A DNA stretch of 64,000 nt from Ectopseudomonas mendocina (GTDB lineage: Bacteria; Pseudomonadota; Gammaproteobacteria; Pseudomonadales; Pseudomonadaceae): the NCBI RefSeq assembly GCF_016008875.1, contig NZ_JADTQG010000006.1:186001-250000 (forward strand), written 5' to 3'. The translations under genes and the position numbers were made by a program. Under the pieces are notes generated by a model that saw only the letters and a list, made by a program, of their open reading frames with translations, was not told the origin of the DNA and searched no databases. Shown piece by piece: positions 18,449-27,878 of the stretch (its first letter is position 1; the number at the start of each line of letters is the position of its first letter).

Positions 18449-19831
18449 TCAGTAAACCCAGACTTCGACGCGGCGATTGCGGATGCGGCCGTTGTCCTGA
18501 TCGTTGGCCGCCACCGGCAGCTCACTGCCCAGGCCGGTGATCTCGCGAAACAGCACGCCCTGCTTGGCCAGCTCGCGGCGCACCGCCATGGCCCGCAGTT
18601 TCGACAGCAGTTCGGCACGCTCGGGGTCGCTCTTCGGGTCGCCGAAACCGACCAGCACCACCTTGTGCTGCAGCTTGTCGTGCTGCTTGAGGTAATCCAG
18701 CACGCGCTGCAGGTCGCGGTGGGCCTTGTTGTCCAGCGTCGCGCTGCCTTCCTGGAAACGGAAGTTCACCGAAAGCCGCTGCGCCTGCTGCGCCAGTTGC
18801 CTGTAATCGGCCGGCATCTGCGCGTCTGCGGCGACCTTCACTGCCTGGACGGTCTGGGCGATGAACCCGTTGGCGTCGACGATGGCCTGTCCGCGCGGGC
18901 TGTGGGCGAAGTCGATCAGCGCGCGCGCCCAGGGATTGCTCAACTGCGGATCGTTGTAGAGAAACAGGCGGCGCGCCAGCGGGTAGTCCTCGGTGGCGAT
19001 CAGCGTGGTGCTCGGCGGCATCGGCTGGGAATCGCCGGCGGCGATGGAAACCGCTTTGGCCTGGCGAATGTAGGGCAGGCCGATGAAGCCAATGCCGTTG
19101 GGATCGCCGCTGACCGAGTCGGACAGCTGATTGCTGGACTCGAAGCGTTGCGCGCTGGCCGCCAGGCTGCGTCCGCCCGGCGCCAGCACCAGCTCCTTGA
19201 AGGTGTCGTAGGTACCGGAATTGTCGTCGCGCGCGTAGGGGTGGACCTTGCCAGGTTTGCGGCCCAGCGCCGCCCAGTTGTCGATCTCGCCAGAGAACAG
19301 TTGCGCGATCTGCTCGACGCTCAGCGTGCCGACAGGGTTGGACGGGTGGACGATGATCGCCAGGCCGTCGATGGCGATGACCTGTTCGCTCTGCGGGCTG
19401 CGCAGGTCGCCCAGCGCTGCCAGGCTGACGGCTTCACCGTCCTTGATCGGTCGCGACGAGGCGGCCAGGTCAGTGCTGCCATCCTTGAGTGAGGTGAAGC
19501 CGGTACCCGAGCCATGGGCGGCCACTTCGACGATTACCTGGCGGCCATCGCTCCGGCGTGCGAGCACGCGCTGTTCGTTTTCCCGGGTGCCGGCTTCGCT
19601 GCGAATGTCTTGCAGGCCTTGCGCCTCGAACAGCCCCTTGACCAGCTCCGGCGCGAGTTTGGCACCAATGGTATTGGAACCCTGAATGCGCAGCACCGCC
19701 CGGTTGCCCTCGGAAGCGGGCAGAGCGGCAGCGAAAACGGATAGGGGTAGGGCGTAGCAGATGAAACCGATCAGTAGCAGAGACAGGGTACGACCCCAGA
19801 GGTCGCGGTCGGCGGACAGGGCGCGCGGCAT
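18449..19831 (-). CDS. phosphate-binding-protein-like / OmpA fusion protein
   Basis: A 460-residue exported protein with two domains. After a signal or anchor (about residues 12-36) comes a PstS-like substrate-binding domain (about 45-315) with LRIQGSNTIGAKLAPEL, VEVAAHGSGTGFTSL, GLAIIVHPSNPV and YARDDNSGTYDTFKEL. An OmpA-like peptidoglycan-binding domain follows (about 345-460), with NFRFQEGSATLDNKAHRDL, VLVGFGDPKSDPERAE and the end RIRNRRVEVWVY. It probably binds an oxyanion in the periplasm while tethered to peptidoglycan. No Pst transporter genes are nearby. The ATG at 19831 is preferred over a TTG ten codons earlier. Confidence 0.85.
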   Translation of the reverse strand: MPRALSADRDLWGRTLSLLLIGFICYALPLSVFAAALPASEGNRAVLRIQGSNTIGAKLAPELVKGLFEAQGLQDIRSEAGTRENEQRVLARRSDGRQVIVEVAAHGSGTGFTSLKDGSTDLAASSRPIKDGEAVSLAALGDLRSPQSEQVIAIDGLAIIVHPSNPVGTLSVEQIAQLFSGEIDNWAALGRKPGKVHPYARDDNSGTYDTFKELVLAPGGRSLAASAQRFESSNQLSDSVSGDPNGIGFIGLPYIRQAKAVSIAAGDSQPMPPSTTLIATEDYPLARRLFLYNDPQLSNPWARALIDFAHSPRGQAIVDANGFIAQTVQAVKVAADAQMPADYRQLAQQAQRLSVNFRFQEGSATLDNKAHRDLQRVLDYLKQHDKLQHKVVLVGFGDPKSDPERAELLSKLRAMAVRRELAKQGVLFREITGLGSELPVAANDQDNGRIRNRRVEVWVY

Positions 19832-19904
19832 GCGGCAGGCACCTTCTAGTGGGTGGGACAAGGTGCCGCGCAGATTAAGTCAGTCAGGTTGCAGTCTTGT
19901 GACG

Positions 19905-19927
19905 GGGCGCGTCATCTGCACGCGCCC
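19905..19927 (-). terminator. GC-rich hairpin after xthA, possible terminator
   Basis: Eight-base-pair stem GGGCGCGT / ACGCGCCC with a seven-base loop, five bases after the xthA stop on the minus strand. There is no U-run, so it may slow or protect rather than terminate. Confidence 0.4.
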
Positions 19928-19932
19928 GTGCT

Positions 19933-20745
19933 TCAGTTCAGCTCAAGCCAGATCGGCGCATGATCGGACGGCTTGTCCATGCTGCGCAGGTCATAGTCGA
20001 TGCCGGCGTCCTTGAAGCGCGCCTGCAGCGGCTGGCTGGCGAGGATCACGTCGATGCGCAGGCCGCGTTTGGGCTCGTCCTCGAAGCCTCGGCTGCGGTA
20101 GTCGAACCAGCTGAAGCGGTCGTTCACCTCGGGGTTGAGGTGGCGGAAACTGTCCACCAGCCCCCAGTTCTTCAGGGTCGCCAGCCATTCGCGCTCTTCC
20201 GGCAGGAAGCTGCACTTGCCGGTTTTCAGCCAGCGCAGGCGATTGGGTTCACCGATGCCGATGTCGCAATCCTCGGGGCTGATGTTGATATCGCCCATCA
20301 CCACCAGCGCCTGCTGAGGGTCGAAGCGCTCCACCAGCAATTGCTGCAGATCGGCATAGAAGCGCTGCTTGGCCGGGAATTTCACGGGATGGTCGCGGCT
20401 CTCGCCCTGAGGGAAGTAGCCGTTCATCACGGTGACGGGGTTGCCGCTGGCGTCGGCGAAGGTGCCGTAGATGAAGCGTCGCTGGGAGTCTTCGCCATCA
20501 CCGGGGAAGCCCTTGTGCAGGCTCAGCGGCTCTTGGCGCGAGAGCAGGGCGACGCCGTAGTGGCCCTTCTGACCGTGGTAATGCACGTGATAACCGAGCT
20601 GGCGGATCTCCGCTTCCGGAAACTGATCGTCGGCCACCTTGGTTTCCTGCAGGCCGATCACGTCCGGCTGGTGTTTCTCGATCAGGGCCTGCAATTGATG
20701 AGGGCGCGCACGCAGGCCATTGATATTGAAGGAGACGATTTTCAT
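19933..20745 (-). CDS. xthA: exodeoxyribonuclease III
   Basis: A 270-residue AP endonuclease/3'-5' exonuclease of the ExoIII type, acting in base excision repair. It begins [18 protein letters not shown] and contains the catalytic motifs GLQETKV (metal-binding Glu), [22 protein letters not shown] and the terminal [10 protein letters not shown] (catalytic His). Length matches E. coli XthA (268). GAAGGAG is correctly placed before the ATG at 20745 on the minus strand (ATTGAAGGAGA is within the start region of the complementary strand, so the ribosome-site evidence is weak; the start rests on the N-terminal motif). Confidence 0.92.
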   Translation of the reverse strand: MKIVSFNINGLRARPHQLQALIEKHQPDVIGLQETKVADDQFPEAEIRQLGYHVHYHGQKGHYGVALLSRQEPLSLHKGFPGDGEDSQRRFIYGTFADASGNPVTVMNGYFPQGESRDHPVKFPAKQRFYADLQQLLVERFDPQQALVVMGDINISPEDCDIGIGEPNRLRWLKTGKCSFLPEEREWLATLKNWGLVDSFRHLNPEVNDRFSWFDYRSRGFEDEPKRGLRIDVILASQPLQARFKDAGIDYDLRSMDKPSDHAPIWLELN

Positions 20746-20876
20746 GGGCAGCGGGTCCTGGGCAAAAGGCGATGCTAGCCGATCCTCGGCGCTGGCGGCC
20801 AGCGCCTGGCAGGTGCCGGGCGGCGGTGCTAAGTTGGCTGTGAAGCTCCATACAATAACTAGAGTTGAGGTCCACC

Positions 20877-21521
20877 ATGCCCCATAACGCCCCAGCTGAA
20901 GTGCGCATGCTCGATGGTGGTTACGCCCGCGAGGTTCGTTCGCTGCTCTACCACGCCTATCGCCACGAGCCGACCTTCGCCTACCTGTTCGAGGCCGAAC
21001 GCCCCGGCTTCGACCAGCGCGTGCGCGCGACGATTCGCGAACTGGTGCAGCAGCATTTCGCCGAGGATCTGCCGGCCATCGGCCTGTTGATCGACGACCG
21101 GCTGATCGGCGCAGCACTGATCGCGCCGCCGCAACGGCGCCTGGATATCACCGAGAGCTGGGGCTGGCGCCTGCGCATGCTGTTGAGCACCGGCTTCGGC
21201 TGCACCAGACGCTATCTGGAGTACCACGATGCGGTGCTCGCCTGTCTGCCGCCAGGCCCTTATCACGTGCTGCCGCTGCTGGGCATTCACCCGGAGTTCC
21301 AGGGGCAGCATCGCGGCGAGCAACTGCTCGAGGCGCTGCACGACTGGTGCGCGCAGGACAGCGGCTCGCAAGGTGTGGTGCTGGACACTGGCGATGCCCG
21401 CTACCTGGAGTTCTACCGGCGTCAGGGCTACGAGGAAGTCGGTGAGCTGGCCATTGGCCCGGTGGTCGAGCACGTATTCTTCCACCCCAACCCGCAACCC
21501 GTGGTCCGGGCCAGCGCCTGA
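20877..21521 (+). CDS. GNAT family acetyltransferase
   Basis: A 214-residue GNAT-fold protein. The acetyl-CoA loop region is [24 protein letters not shown] (read as [17 protein letters not shown], about 137-153), and [25 protein letters not shown] is the typical C-terminal part. The substrate is unknown. TTGAGG six bases before the ATG at 20877 decides the start. It is divergent from xthA (131 bases apart) and lies 68 bases upstream of tamA on the same strand, so it may share a transcript with tamAB. Confidence 0.85.
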   Translation: MPHNAPAEVRMLDGGYAREVRSLLYHAYRHEPTFAYLFEAERPGFDQRVRATIRELVQQHFAEDLPAIGLLIDDRLIGAALIAPPQRRLDITESWGWRLRMLLSTGFGCTRRYLEYHDAVLACLPPGPYHVLPLLGIHPEFQGQHRGEQLLEALHDWCAQDSGSQGVVLDTGDARYLEFYRRQGYEEVGELAIGPVVEHVFFHPNPQPVVRASA

Positions 21522-21589
21522 ACTCCGGCTGTCTGGCAGAAGCGTGGCGGCTCTGGCGCGGGCTGTGCGCCGTGGTAGCATCCTTCGCC

Positions 21590-23317
21590 ATGAGCGTATA
21601 TGGACATCTCCAGCGCAGCCTGGCGCTGCTGCTGATCAGTACGGGGGCCTTCGCCGCAAGCGAGCTGGACGTACGGATCACCCCGAACAATGCGGCCCTC
21701 AAGGCCAATATCGAAGGTTACGTCGGCAGCCTCGATGGGCGTGACGCGCAGTCGTTGCGGCGTTTGCGGCGTATCGCCGAGAACGAAGCGGACAAGGCGG
21801 CTCAGGCCCTGGGGTATTACCAGGCGCGCATTCGCAGCCGTATCGAAGAGGGCGAAACACCGCGTCTGGTACTTGAAGTCGAGCCGGGCGAGCGCGTTCG
21901 CCTGCGCAACGTCGACATCCGCATCGAAGGGCCGGCCAGCGAGCTGTCGGCCTTTCGCGTCCCCAACGCCAGCCGCCTGCAGCCAGGCTCGGTGCTCAAT
22001 CACGGACGCTACGAGGATGCCAAGCGGCTGATTCAGAATCAGGCCTCGCGCTACGGTTTCTTCGACGGCCGATTCACCCGCCAGAGTCTGCAGATCGATC
22101 CGGCTGCCGGCGTGGCCGACATCGAGCTGGTGTTCAGCAGCGGGCCGCGCTACAGCCTGGGCGATATCGCCTTCAGCGGCGACTTCCCGTTCGATGAAGA
22201 ACTGCTGCTACGCATGGTGCCGTTCGACCCGGACACCCCCTACGATTCCGAACTGATCGCCGAGCTGTATCAGGCGCTGCAGTCCAGCGGCTATTTCGAG
22301 TCGGTAAGGGTCGACGCCATCCCCACCCAGGCCGATCAGTTGCGCATCCCGGTAGCGGTGGCGCTGCAGGTTCGCGAACCCCGCACCATGGGCTTGGGGC
22401 TGGGGTTCTCCACCGATGTCGGGCCGCGCCTGCGCGCCAACTGGACGCGTCACTGGCGCAACCCGCAGGGGCACAGCTACGGGGTGGAAACCGAGCTCTC
22501 CGCCCCCCGGCAGAACGTCGGCCTGTGGTACGACATTCCCGGCGATCCACCGCTGACCGACAAGCTGCGCCTGGCCGGTGGCTATCAATATGAAGAGCTG
22601 GCCAGCAACGACAGCCTGAGCCGTCTGCTCACCCTCGGCCCGGAGTGGCACAGCCAGCGCCCCGGTGGCTGGCAGCGTGTGCTGTCGGTGAAATGGCAGC
22701 GCGAGGAATACCGCCTGGGCGACGATTCCGGCTTGAGCACCCTGTTGATGCCGGGGGTGAGTTACTCGCGGCTGCGCAGCGACAATCGTCTCGATCCGAA
22801 CCAGGGTTACCGCGTGCAGTTCGACTTGCGCGGCGCCGTAGAAGGTGTGTTGTCCGACGCCAATGTGTTGCACGGCAACGTCATGCTCAAGGGTCTGACC
22901 ACGGTATTCGACAATCATCGCCTGCTCGGTCGCGTGCAGTTCGGCGGGACCGAAACCAATGGCTTCTCGGCCGTGCCGCCGTCGCTGCGCTTCTTTGCCG
23001 GCGGCGATCAGAGCGTGCGCGGCTACGATTACCAGAGCCTGTCGCCGGAGAACAATCGCGGCGACAAGATCGGCGGCCGCTACCTGTTCGCGGCCAGTGC
23101 CGAGTATCAGTACAGCCTCACCGACAAGTGGCGCCTGGCGACCTTCATTGACCAGGGCAATTCGTTCAACTCGCTGGATTTTCCCACTCTCAAGACCGGC
23201 GTCGGTTTCGGCGTGCGCTGGGTTTCGCCGGTCGGTCCGCTGCGTCTGGATCTAGCCCATGCACTGGATGACGATGGCGGCGTGCGCCTGCATTTCTCCA
23301 TGGGGCCTGAACTATGA
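21590..23317 (+). CDS. tamA: translocation and assembly module outer-membrane protein TamA
   Basis: A 575-residue Omp85-family protein. A signal peptide (about 1-23) is followed by three POTRA domains (about 25-265; for example VRLRNVDIRIEGP and SLGDIAFSGDFPFDEELLL) and a C-terminal 16-strand barrel. The barrel has the conserved lid-lock sequence FAGGDQSVRGYDYQSL and ends in LHFSMGPEL. It works with TamB in moving autotransporters and lipids to the outer membrane. Its stop overlaps the tamB start (ATGA). The ATG at 21590 gives a proper signal peptide; a GTG six codons earlier is less likely. Confidence 0.92.
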   Translation: MSVYGHLQRSLALLLISTGAFAASELDVRITPNNAALKANIEGYVGSLDGRDAQSLRRLRRIAENEADKAAQALGYYQARIRSRIEEGETPRLVLEVEPGERVRLRNVDIRIEGPASELSAFRVPNASRLQPGSVLNHGRYEDAKRLIQNQASRYGFFDGRFTRQSLQIDPAAGVADIELVFSSGPRYSLGDIAFSGDFPFDEELLLRMVPFDPDTPYDSELIAELYQALQSSGYFESVRVDAIPTQADQLRIPVAVALQVREPRTMGLGLGFSTDVGPRLRANWTRHWRNPQGHSYGVETELSAPRQNVGLWYDIPGDPPLTDKLRLAGGYQYEELASNDSLSRLLTLGPEWHSQRPGGWQRVLSVKWQREEYRLGDDSGLSTLLMPGVSYSRLRSDNRLDPNQGYRVQFDLRGAVEGVLSDANVLHGNVMLKGLTTVFDNHRLLGRVQFGGTETNGFSAVPPSLRFFAGGDQSVRGYDYQSLSPENNRGDKIGGRYLFAASAEYQYSLTDKWRLATFIDQGNSFNSLDFPTLKTGVGFGVRWVSPVGPLRLDLAHALDDDGGVRLHFSMGPEL

Positions 23318-26300
23318 TCCGGCGTGTGCTGAAATGGCTGGCCATCGGCCTGTTCAGCCTGGTGCTGCTGTTCGCCGCTGCGCTGTGGGTGCTGCTTGGT
23401 ACCCAAGGTGGCAGTCGCTGGCTGCTGGCGCAGGTGCCGGGGTTGCAAGTCGACAACTTCCAGGGGCGCCTGGGCGGCGCCTGGCAGGCCGATGCGCTGC
23501 TCTGGCAGCAGGACGCGATGCGTGTGGAGCTGCAGCAACTGGAAATGGCCTGGTCGCCGTCCTGCCTGCTGCGCCTGACGCTGTGCATCGACCGCCTGCA
23601 CCTGCAGCAGGCGGCGCTCGACCTGCCGCCCAGCGCTGAGCCAAGCAACGAGCCGTTCAGCCTGCCAGACCTGAATCTGCCGCTGCGCCTGCAACTGGGC
23701 GACATCCAGCTGGGCGAGTTGCGCCTGGACGGTCAGGCGCAACTGAGCGATCTCGAACTGATAGCCAGTTGGAACGAGCAGGGCGTCGAGTTGCAGCGTC
23801 TGGCCCTGCAGCGCGATGACCTGCGCCTGGATGCCAGCGGTAGTCTGACCCCGCATGGCGATTGGCCGCTGGCATTGAGTGGGCGCCTGCAGTTGCCGGA
23901 AGTCGACGGCAAACCCTGGCAGGTCGCGCTGCAGGTCGGCGGCGAGCTGCAGCGCAGCCTGGAACTCGAAGCCGACAGCAGCGGTTATCTCGATGCGCGC
24001 CTGCAAGGCACCGTGCAGGCCCTGGCCGAGCATCTGCCGGCCGAGCTGCGCCTGACCAGCCGCGACTTCCAGGCCAGCAATGCCTTGCCGCCGACCCTGC
24101 GCCTGCAGGACCTGCAACTGCAGGCCAAAGGCGATCTGGCGGCCGGCTATCGCGTCGAAGGCACCGCGAGCCTGCCCGCCGAGCAGGCGCCGATGCCGCT
24201 GCAACTGAAAGGGCGGGTCGATGCCGCCGGTGCGGATATCGAACTGCTGCGTATCCAGGCCGAAGCCCAGCACGTCCAGGTCGGGGGCAAGCTGGCCTGG
24301 AGCGAAGCGCTCACCATCGATGCGCAGCTGGATTGGCTGGATTTCCCCTGGCAGCGTCTCTACCCGATGGACGAGCCGCCGCCGGTGGCACTGCGCGCCT
24401 TGCAGGCCGAAGTCAGCTATAGCGGGGGCAACTACCTGGGCAACTTCGCTGCGCAACTGCAGGGCCCAGCGGGTGATTTCAGCCTGAGCAGCCCGGTCAG
24501 TGGCGATCTGGGCCAGGTCAGCCTGCCGCAACTGCAACTGGTGGCCGGTCAGGGCCGCGCTGAAGGCGTGCTCAAGCTGGGCTTTGCCGAAGGTATCGAC
24601 TGGCAGGCCATGTTGCAGCTCAGCGCCCTCGACCCCGGTTACTGGCTGGCGGAAATGCCGGGCAATCTGGCTGGTCCGCTGAGCACCTCGGGCAGCTTCA
24701 ACGCCGGTAAGCTGCAGGCCGAGGCCGATATCGACCTCAATGGCCGCCTGCGTGGCCAGTCGGCGCAATTGCAGGTGCAGGGCGCCGGTAGTGGAGAACA
24801 GTGGCAGCTGCAGCGCCTGCTGGTGCGCCTGGGCGACAATCGGGTCAGCGGGCAGGGCGCGCTGGATCAGCGCCTGCGCGGCCAGCTGGAGCTGGCCTTG
24901 CCGCGCCTGGGGCAACTCTGGCCCGGCCTGCAGGGCCAGATGCAAGGTACGCTTTCGCTGGCCGGCAGCTTGCAGGCCCCGCAAGGGCAACTGGCGTTGA
25001 CCGGTGAGCGTCTGGCGTTCGGCGACCCCAGCCTGCGTCGGCTGCAGCTGGACGCGACACTGGATGCTCGCCAGCAGGCGCGCATCGACCTGAATCTGCG
25101 CGGTATCCGTATCGGCGAAACCTATCTCGGCCGCCTGCAGGCCGAGGGCCGTGGCGATCAGCGTCGCCAGGCGCTGGACATCGACCTGCAAGGCCCGCTG
25201 CTGCAACTGGTGCTGGCACTGGACGGTAACTTGAGCGAGCAGGGCGACTGGCGCGGACGCATTGCCAGCGGTCGGGTGCGAAGTGGCGGCCAGGATTGGC
25301 AGCTGCAGCAGCCCGCGAGCCTGGAGCGTCTGGCCAGCGGCCGGCTGAACCTGGGTGCACATTGCTGGCAATCCGGCGATGCCAGCCTGTGCGGCGGGCA
25401 ACAGCGGCTGATGCCGCAGCCCAGCCTGGACTGGCGCCTGGAGAACTTCCCGCTGGCCGGCTTGCAGCCCTGGTTGCCCGAGGATTTCGCCTGGCAGGGG
25501 CGCCTGGACGGGCAGCTCAAGGTCGAGCTGCCCGACAGCGGCCCCAACGGCCAGGTCACGCTGGACGCCGGCGGCGGCAACCTGCGCATTCGCCAGCCGG
25601 ATGACGAGCAGTGGCTGGATTTTCCCTACGACAGCCTGCGCCTGAACAGCACGCTGCGCCCGCAGCGGGTGGACAGTGAGCTGCGCTTCGTCAGCGCTCG
25701 CCTGGGCGAACTGCTGGTGCAGGCGCGCATCGATCCGCGTCCGGCGAACAAACCGGTCGATGGCGAGTTTCGCCTGAGCGGCTTCGACCTGGCCGTGCTG
25801 CGCCCCTTCGTGCCCATGGCGGAGCGGCTTCAAGGCACGCTGCAGGGCAGCGGCACGATCAGCGGCCAGCTATTGGCACCGCAGGTCAACGGGCAACTGC
25901 GCCTTGACGGTGGCGAGCTGTCCGGCAGCGAACTGCCGGTGAGCCTGGAGGGTTTGCAGGTGCAGGCCTTGATTGCGGGTGAGCAGGTGCAGCTGTCCGG
26001 CGACTGGCGCAGCGGCGAGCAGGGCCGCGGCAGCCTGCGCGGTGAAATTGCCTGGGCCGAAGGCCTGAGCGGCGATCTGTCACTGCAGGGGCAGCGCCTG
26101 CCGGTGAAGGTCGAGCCCTATGCCGAGCTGGAAGTGGAACCCGATCTGCAGTTGCAGCTGCGTGCCCAGCGCCTGGCGGTCAGTGGCAAGGTCGGTGTGC
26201 CACGCGGCCTTATCAGCGTCCGTGAACTGCCGCCCTCGACGGTGAAGATCTCCGGCGACGCGCGGGTGGTAGGGCGCGAAGTGCCCGAGGCCGAACAGGG

Positions 26301-26994
26301 TCTGGGCATCGCCATGGATGTCGATGTCGAAGTCGGGCAGGACAAGCTGGCCTTCAGCGGCTTCGGCCTGACCGCCGACCTGCGCGGGCGCGTGCATATC
26401 GGCGACAACCTCGATACCCGGGGTGAGCTGGATCTGGCCAATGGTCGCTATCGTGCCTACGGCCAGCGCCTGACCATTCGCCGTGCGCGGCTGTTGTTCA
26501 CCGGGCCGATCGATCAGCCGTTCCTCGATGTCGAGGCGATTCGCAAGGTGGACAATGTCGTGGCCGGTATACGCCTTTCCGGTAATGCCGAACAGCCCAG
26601 CACCACGGTGTTCGCCGAGCCGGCGATGAGCCAGGAGCAGGCGCTGTCCTATCTGGTGCTGGGGCGGCCGCTGGGGCAGAGCAGCGGTGACAACAACATG
26701 CTCGGCCAGGCGGCGCTGGCACTCGGCCTGGCCGGCAGCAGTTCGATTACTACCGGCCTGGCCAACAGCCTGGGTATTCAGGATTTCCAGCTCGATACCG
26801 AGGGCAGCGGCGTGACCACCAGCGTGGTGGCCAGCGGCAGTATTACCGAGCGCCTGAGCCTGCGATACGGCGTCGGCGTATTCGAGCCAGCCAACACCAT
26901 CGCCCTGCGTTACGAGCTGACCCGACGCCTGTACCTGGAGGCCGCCAGCGGTCTGGCCAGTTCGCTCGATCTGTTCTACCGGCGGGATTTCTGA
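23314..26994 (+). CDS. tamB: translocation and assembly module inner-membrane protein TamB
   Basis: A 1226-residue AsmA-like/TamB protein: one N-terminal transmembrane anchor (about 7-30, WLAIGLFSLVLLFAAALWVL), a long repetitive beta-rich groove of Leu/Gln-rich strands, and the C-terminal DUF490/TamB domain (about 880-1226), ending GLASSLDLFYRRDF. The protein bridges the periplasm from the inner membrane to TamA, and the family is implicated in phospholipid transport to the outer membrane. Four-base overlap with tamA. Length is typical (E. coli 1259). Confidence 0.92.
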   Translation: MIRRVLKWLAIGLFSLVLLFAAALWVLLGTQGGSRWLLAQVPGLQVDNFQGRLGGAWQADALLWQQDAMRVELQQLEMAWSPSCLLRLTLCIDRLHLQQAALDLPPSAEPSNEPFSLPDLNLPLRLQLGDIQLGELRLDGQAQLSDLELIASWNEQGVELQRLALQRDDLRLDASGSLTPHGDWPLALSGRLQLPEVDGKPWQVALQVGGELQRSLELEADSSGYLDARLQGTVQALAEHLPAELRLTSRDFQASNALPPTLRLQDLQLQAKGDLAAGYRVEGTASLPAEQAPMPLQLKGRVDAAGADIELLRIQAEAQHVQVGGKLAWSEALTIDAQLDWLDFPWQRLYPMDEPPPVALRALQAEVSYSGGNYLGNFAAQLQGPAGDFSLSSPVSGDLGQVSLPQLQLVAGQGRAEGVLKLGFAEGIDWQAMLQLSALDPGYWLAEMPGNLAGPLSTSGSFNAGKLQAEADIDLNGRLRGQSAQLQVQGAGSGEQWQLQRLLVRLGDNRVSGQGALDQRLRGQLELALPRLGQLWPGLQGQMQGTLSLAGSLQAPQGQLALTGERLAFGDPSLRRLQLDATLDARQQARIDLNLRGIRIGETYLGRLQAEGRGDQRRQALDIDLQGPLLQLVLALDGNLSEQGDWRGRIASGRVRSGGQDWQLQQPASLERLASGRLNLGAHCWQSGDASLCGGQQRLMPQPSLDWRLENFPLAGLQPWLPEDFAWQGRLDGQLKVELPDSGPNGQVTLDAGGGNLRIRQPDDEQWLDFPYDSLRLNSTLRPQRVDSELRFVSARLGELLVQARIDPRPANKPVDGEFRLSGFDLAVLRPFVPMAERLQGTLQGSGTISGQLLAPQVNGQLRLDGGELSGSELPVSLEGLQVQALIAGEQVQLSGDWRSGEQGRGSLRGEIAWAEGLSGDLSLQGQRLPVKVEPYAELEVEPDLQLQLRAQRLAVSGKVGVPRGLISVRELPPSTVKISGDARVVGREVPEAEQGLGIAMDVDVEVGQDKLAFSGFGLTADLRGRVHIGDNLDTRGELDLANGRYRAYGQRLTIRRARLLFTGPIDQPFLDVEAIRKVDNVVAGIRLSGNAEQPSTTVFAEPAMSQEQALSYLVLGRPLGQSSGDNNMLGQAALALGLAGSSSITTGLANSLGIQDFQLDTEGSGVTTSVVASGSITERLSLRYGVGVFEPANTIALRYELTRRLYLEAASGLASSLDLFYRRDF

Positions 26995-27154
26995 TGGCGG
27001 TGCGAGCTTTGGCTAAATCCCTACTGGGCCGCGGGTGTATCGACGCCGCTTCTGCGCTAGGCTGGAGCCTTGGTCGGGCCGTGACCTGCCATCCGATGGG
27101 GCGCTGCCCCTGTCATTCATCTGCCCTTCAACTCTGAACGATAAGGAAACTCCC

Positions 27155-27655
27155 ATGGCGCAAGTCACTCTCAAAGGCAATCCGGTGCAGGTCGACGGCC
27201 AACTGCCGCAGGCCGGTCAACAGGCGCCGGCGTTCAGCCTGGTCGCTGGCGACCTGAGCGACGTCACCCTGGCCAGCCTGGCCGGCAAGCGCAAGGTGCT
27301 GAACATCTTCCCGAGCGTCGATACGCCGACCTGCGCCACCTCCGTGCGCACGTTCAACGCCGAAGCCAGCCAGCTGAACAACACCGTGGTGCTGTGCATC
27401 TCTGCCGACCTGCCGTTCGCCCAGGCGCGCTTCTGCGGCGCCGAAGGCCTGGAAAGCGTGGTCAACCTGTCCACCCTGCGTGGTGCCGACTTCCTCAAGA
27501 GCTACGGCGTGGCCATTGCCAGCGGCCCGCTGACCGGCCTGGCCGCGCGTGCCGTGGTGGTGCTGGACGAGCAGGACAAGGTGCTGCATAGCGAGCTGGT
27601 TGGCGAAATCGCCCACGAGCCGGACTACGCCGCGGCCCTGGCCGTACTCAAGTAA
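27155..27655 (+). CDS. tpx: thiol peroxidase (atypical 2-Cys peroxiredoxin)
   Basis: A 166-residue Tpx that reduces hydrogen peroxide and lipid hydroperoxides with thioredoxin as donor. The peroxidatic Cys60 is in [15 protein letters not shown] and the resolving Cys94 in [11 protein letters not shown], matching the C61/C95 pair of the E. coli enzyme. It starts [15 protein letters not shown] after AAGGAAAC at 27143-27150. Alone between tamB (160 bases upstream) and the mux operon, with its own terminator. Confidence 0.95.
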   Translation: MAQVTLKGNPVQVDGQLPQAGQQAPAFSLVAGDLSDVTLASLAGKRKVLNIFPSVDTPTCATSVRTFNAEASQLNNTVVLCISADLPFAQARFCGAEGLESVVNLSTLRGADFLKSYGVAIASGPLTGLAARAVVVLDEQDKVLHSELVGEIAHEPDYAAALAVLK

Positions 27656-27673
27656 GATTTAGGAAACACCGAA

Positions 27674-27696
27674 CGGCCTGCCATGCAGGCCGTTTT
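27674..27696 (+). terminator. Rho-independent terminator after tpx
   Basis: Perfect eight-base-pair stem CGGCCTGC / GCAGGCCG with loop CAT, then TTTT, 18 bases after the tpx stop. Confidence 0.88.
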
Positions 27697-27878
27697 CATT
27701 TGTCGGCGCAAAAATGCCGCGTGCGGCTTCAGAAGCCGCAGACCAGAGCGTCTCGTTCAGGCCCCGCGGTAAACAGTGGTTACGTAAGAAGAGAGTAAAA
27801 AGCCGGTAAATAGGCTTTGCTTGCAGCCGACCAGTGCTTATCGTTCCGACTCCTAAAAGAAGTGATCCGTTTCCTGCC

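Noticed and set aside
23107..25833. Very long open frame antisense to tamB (908 codons)
   Set aside because: The forward frame is a clear TamB with anchor and DUF490 end; the antisense frame is Gln/Leu/Ala-rich low-complexity sequence without a family or ribosome site, a usual by-product of high GC.
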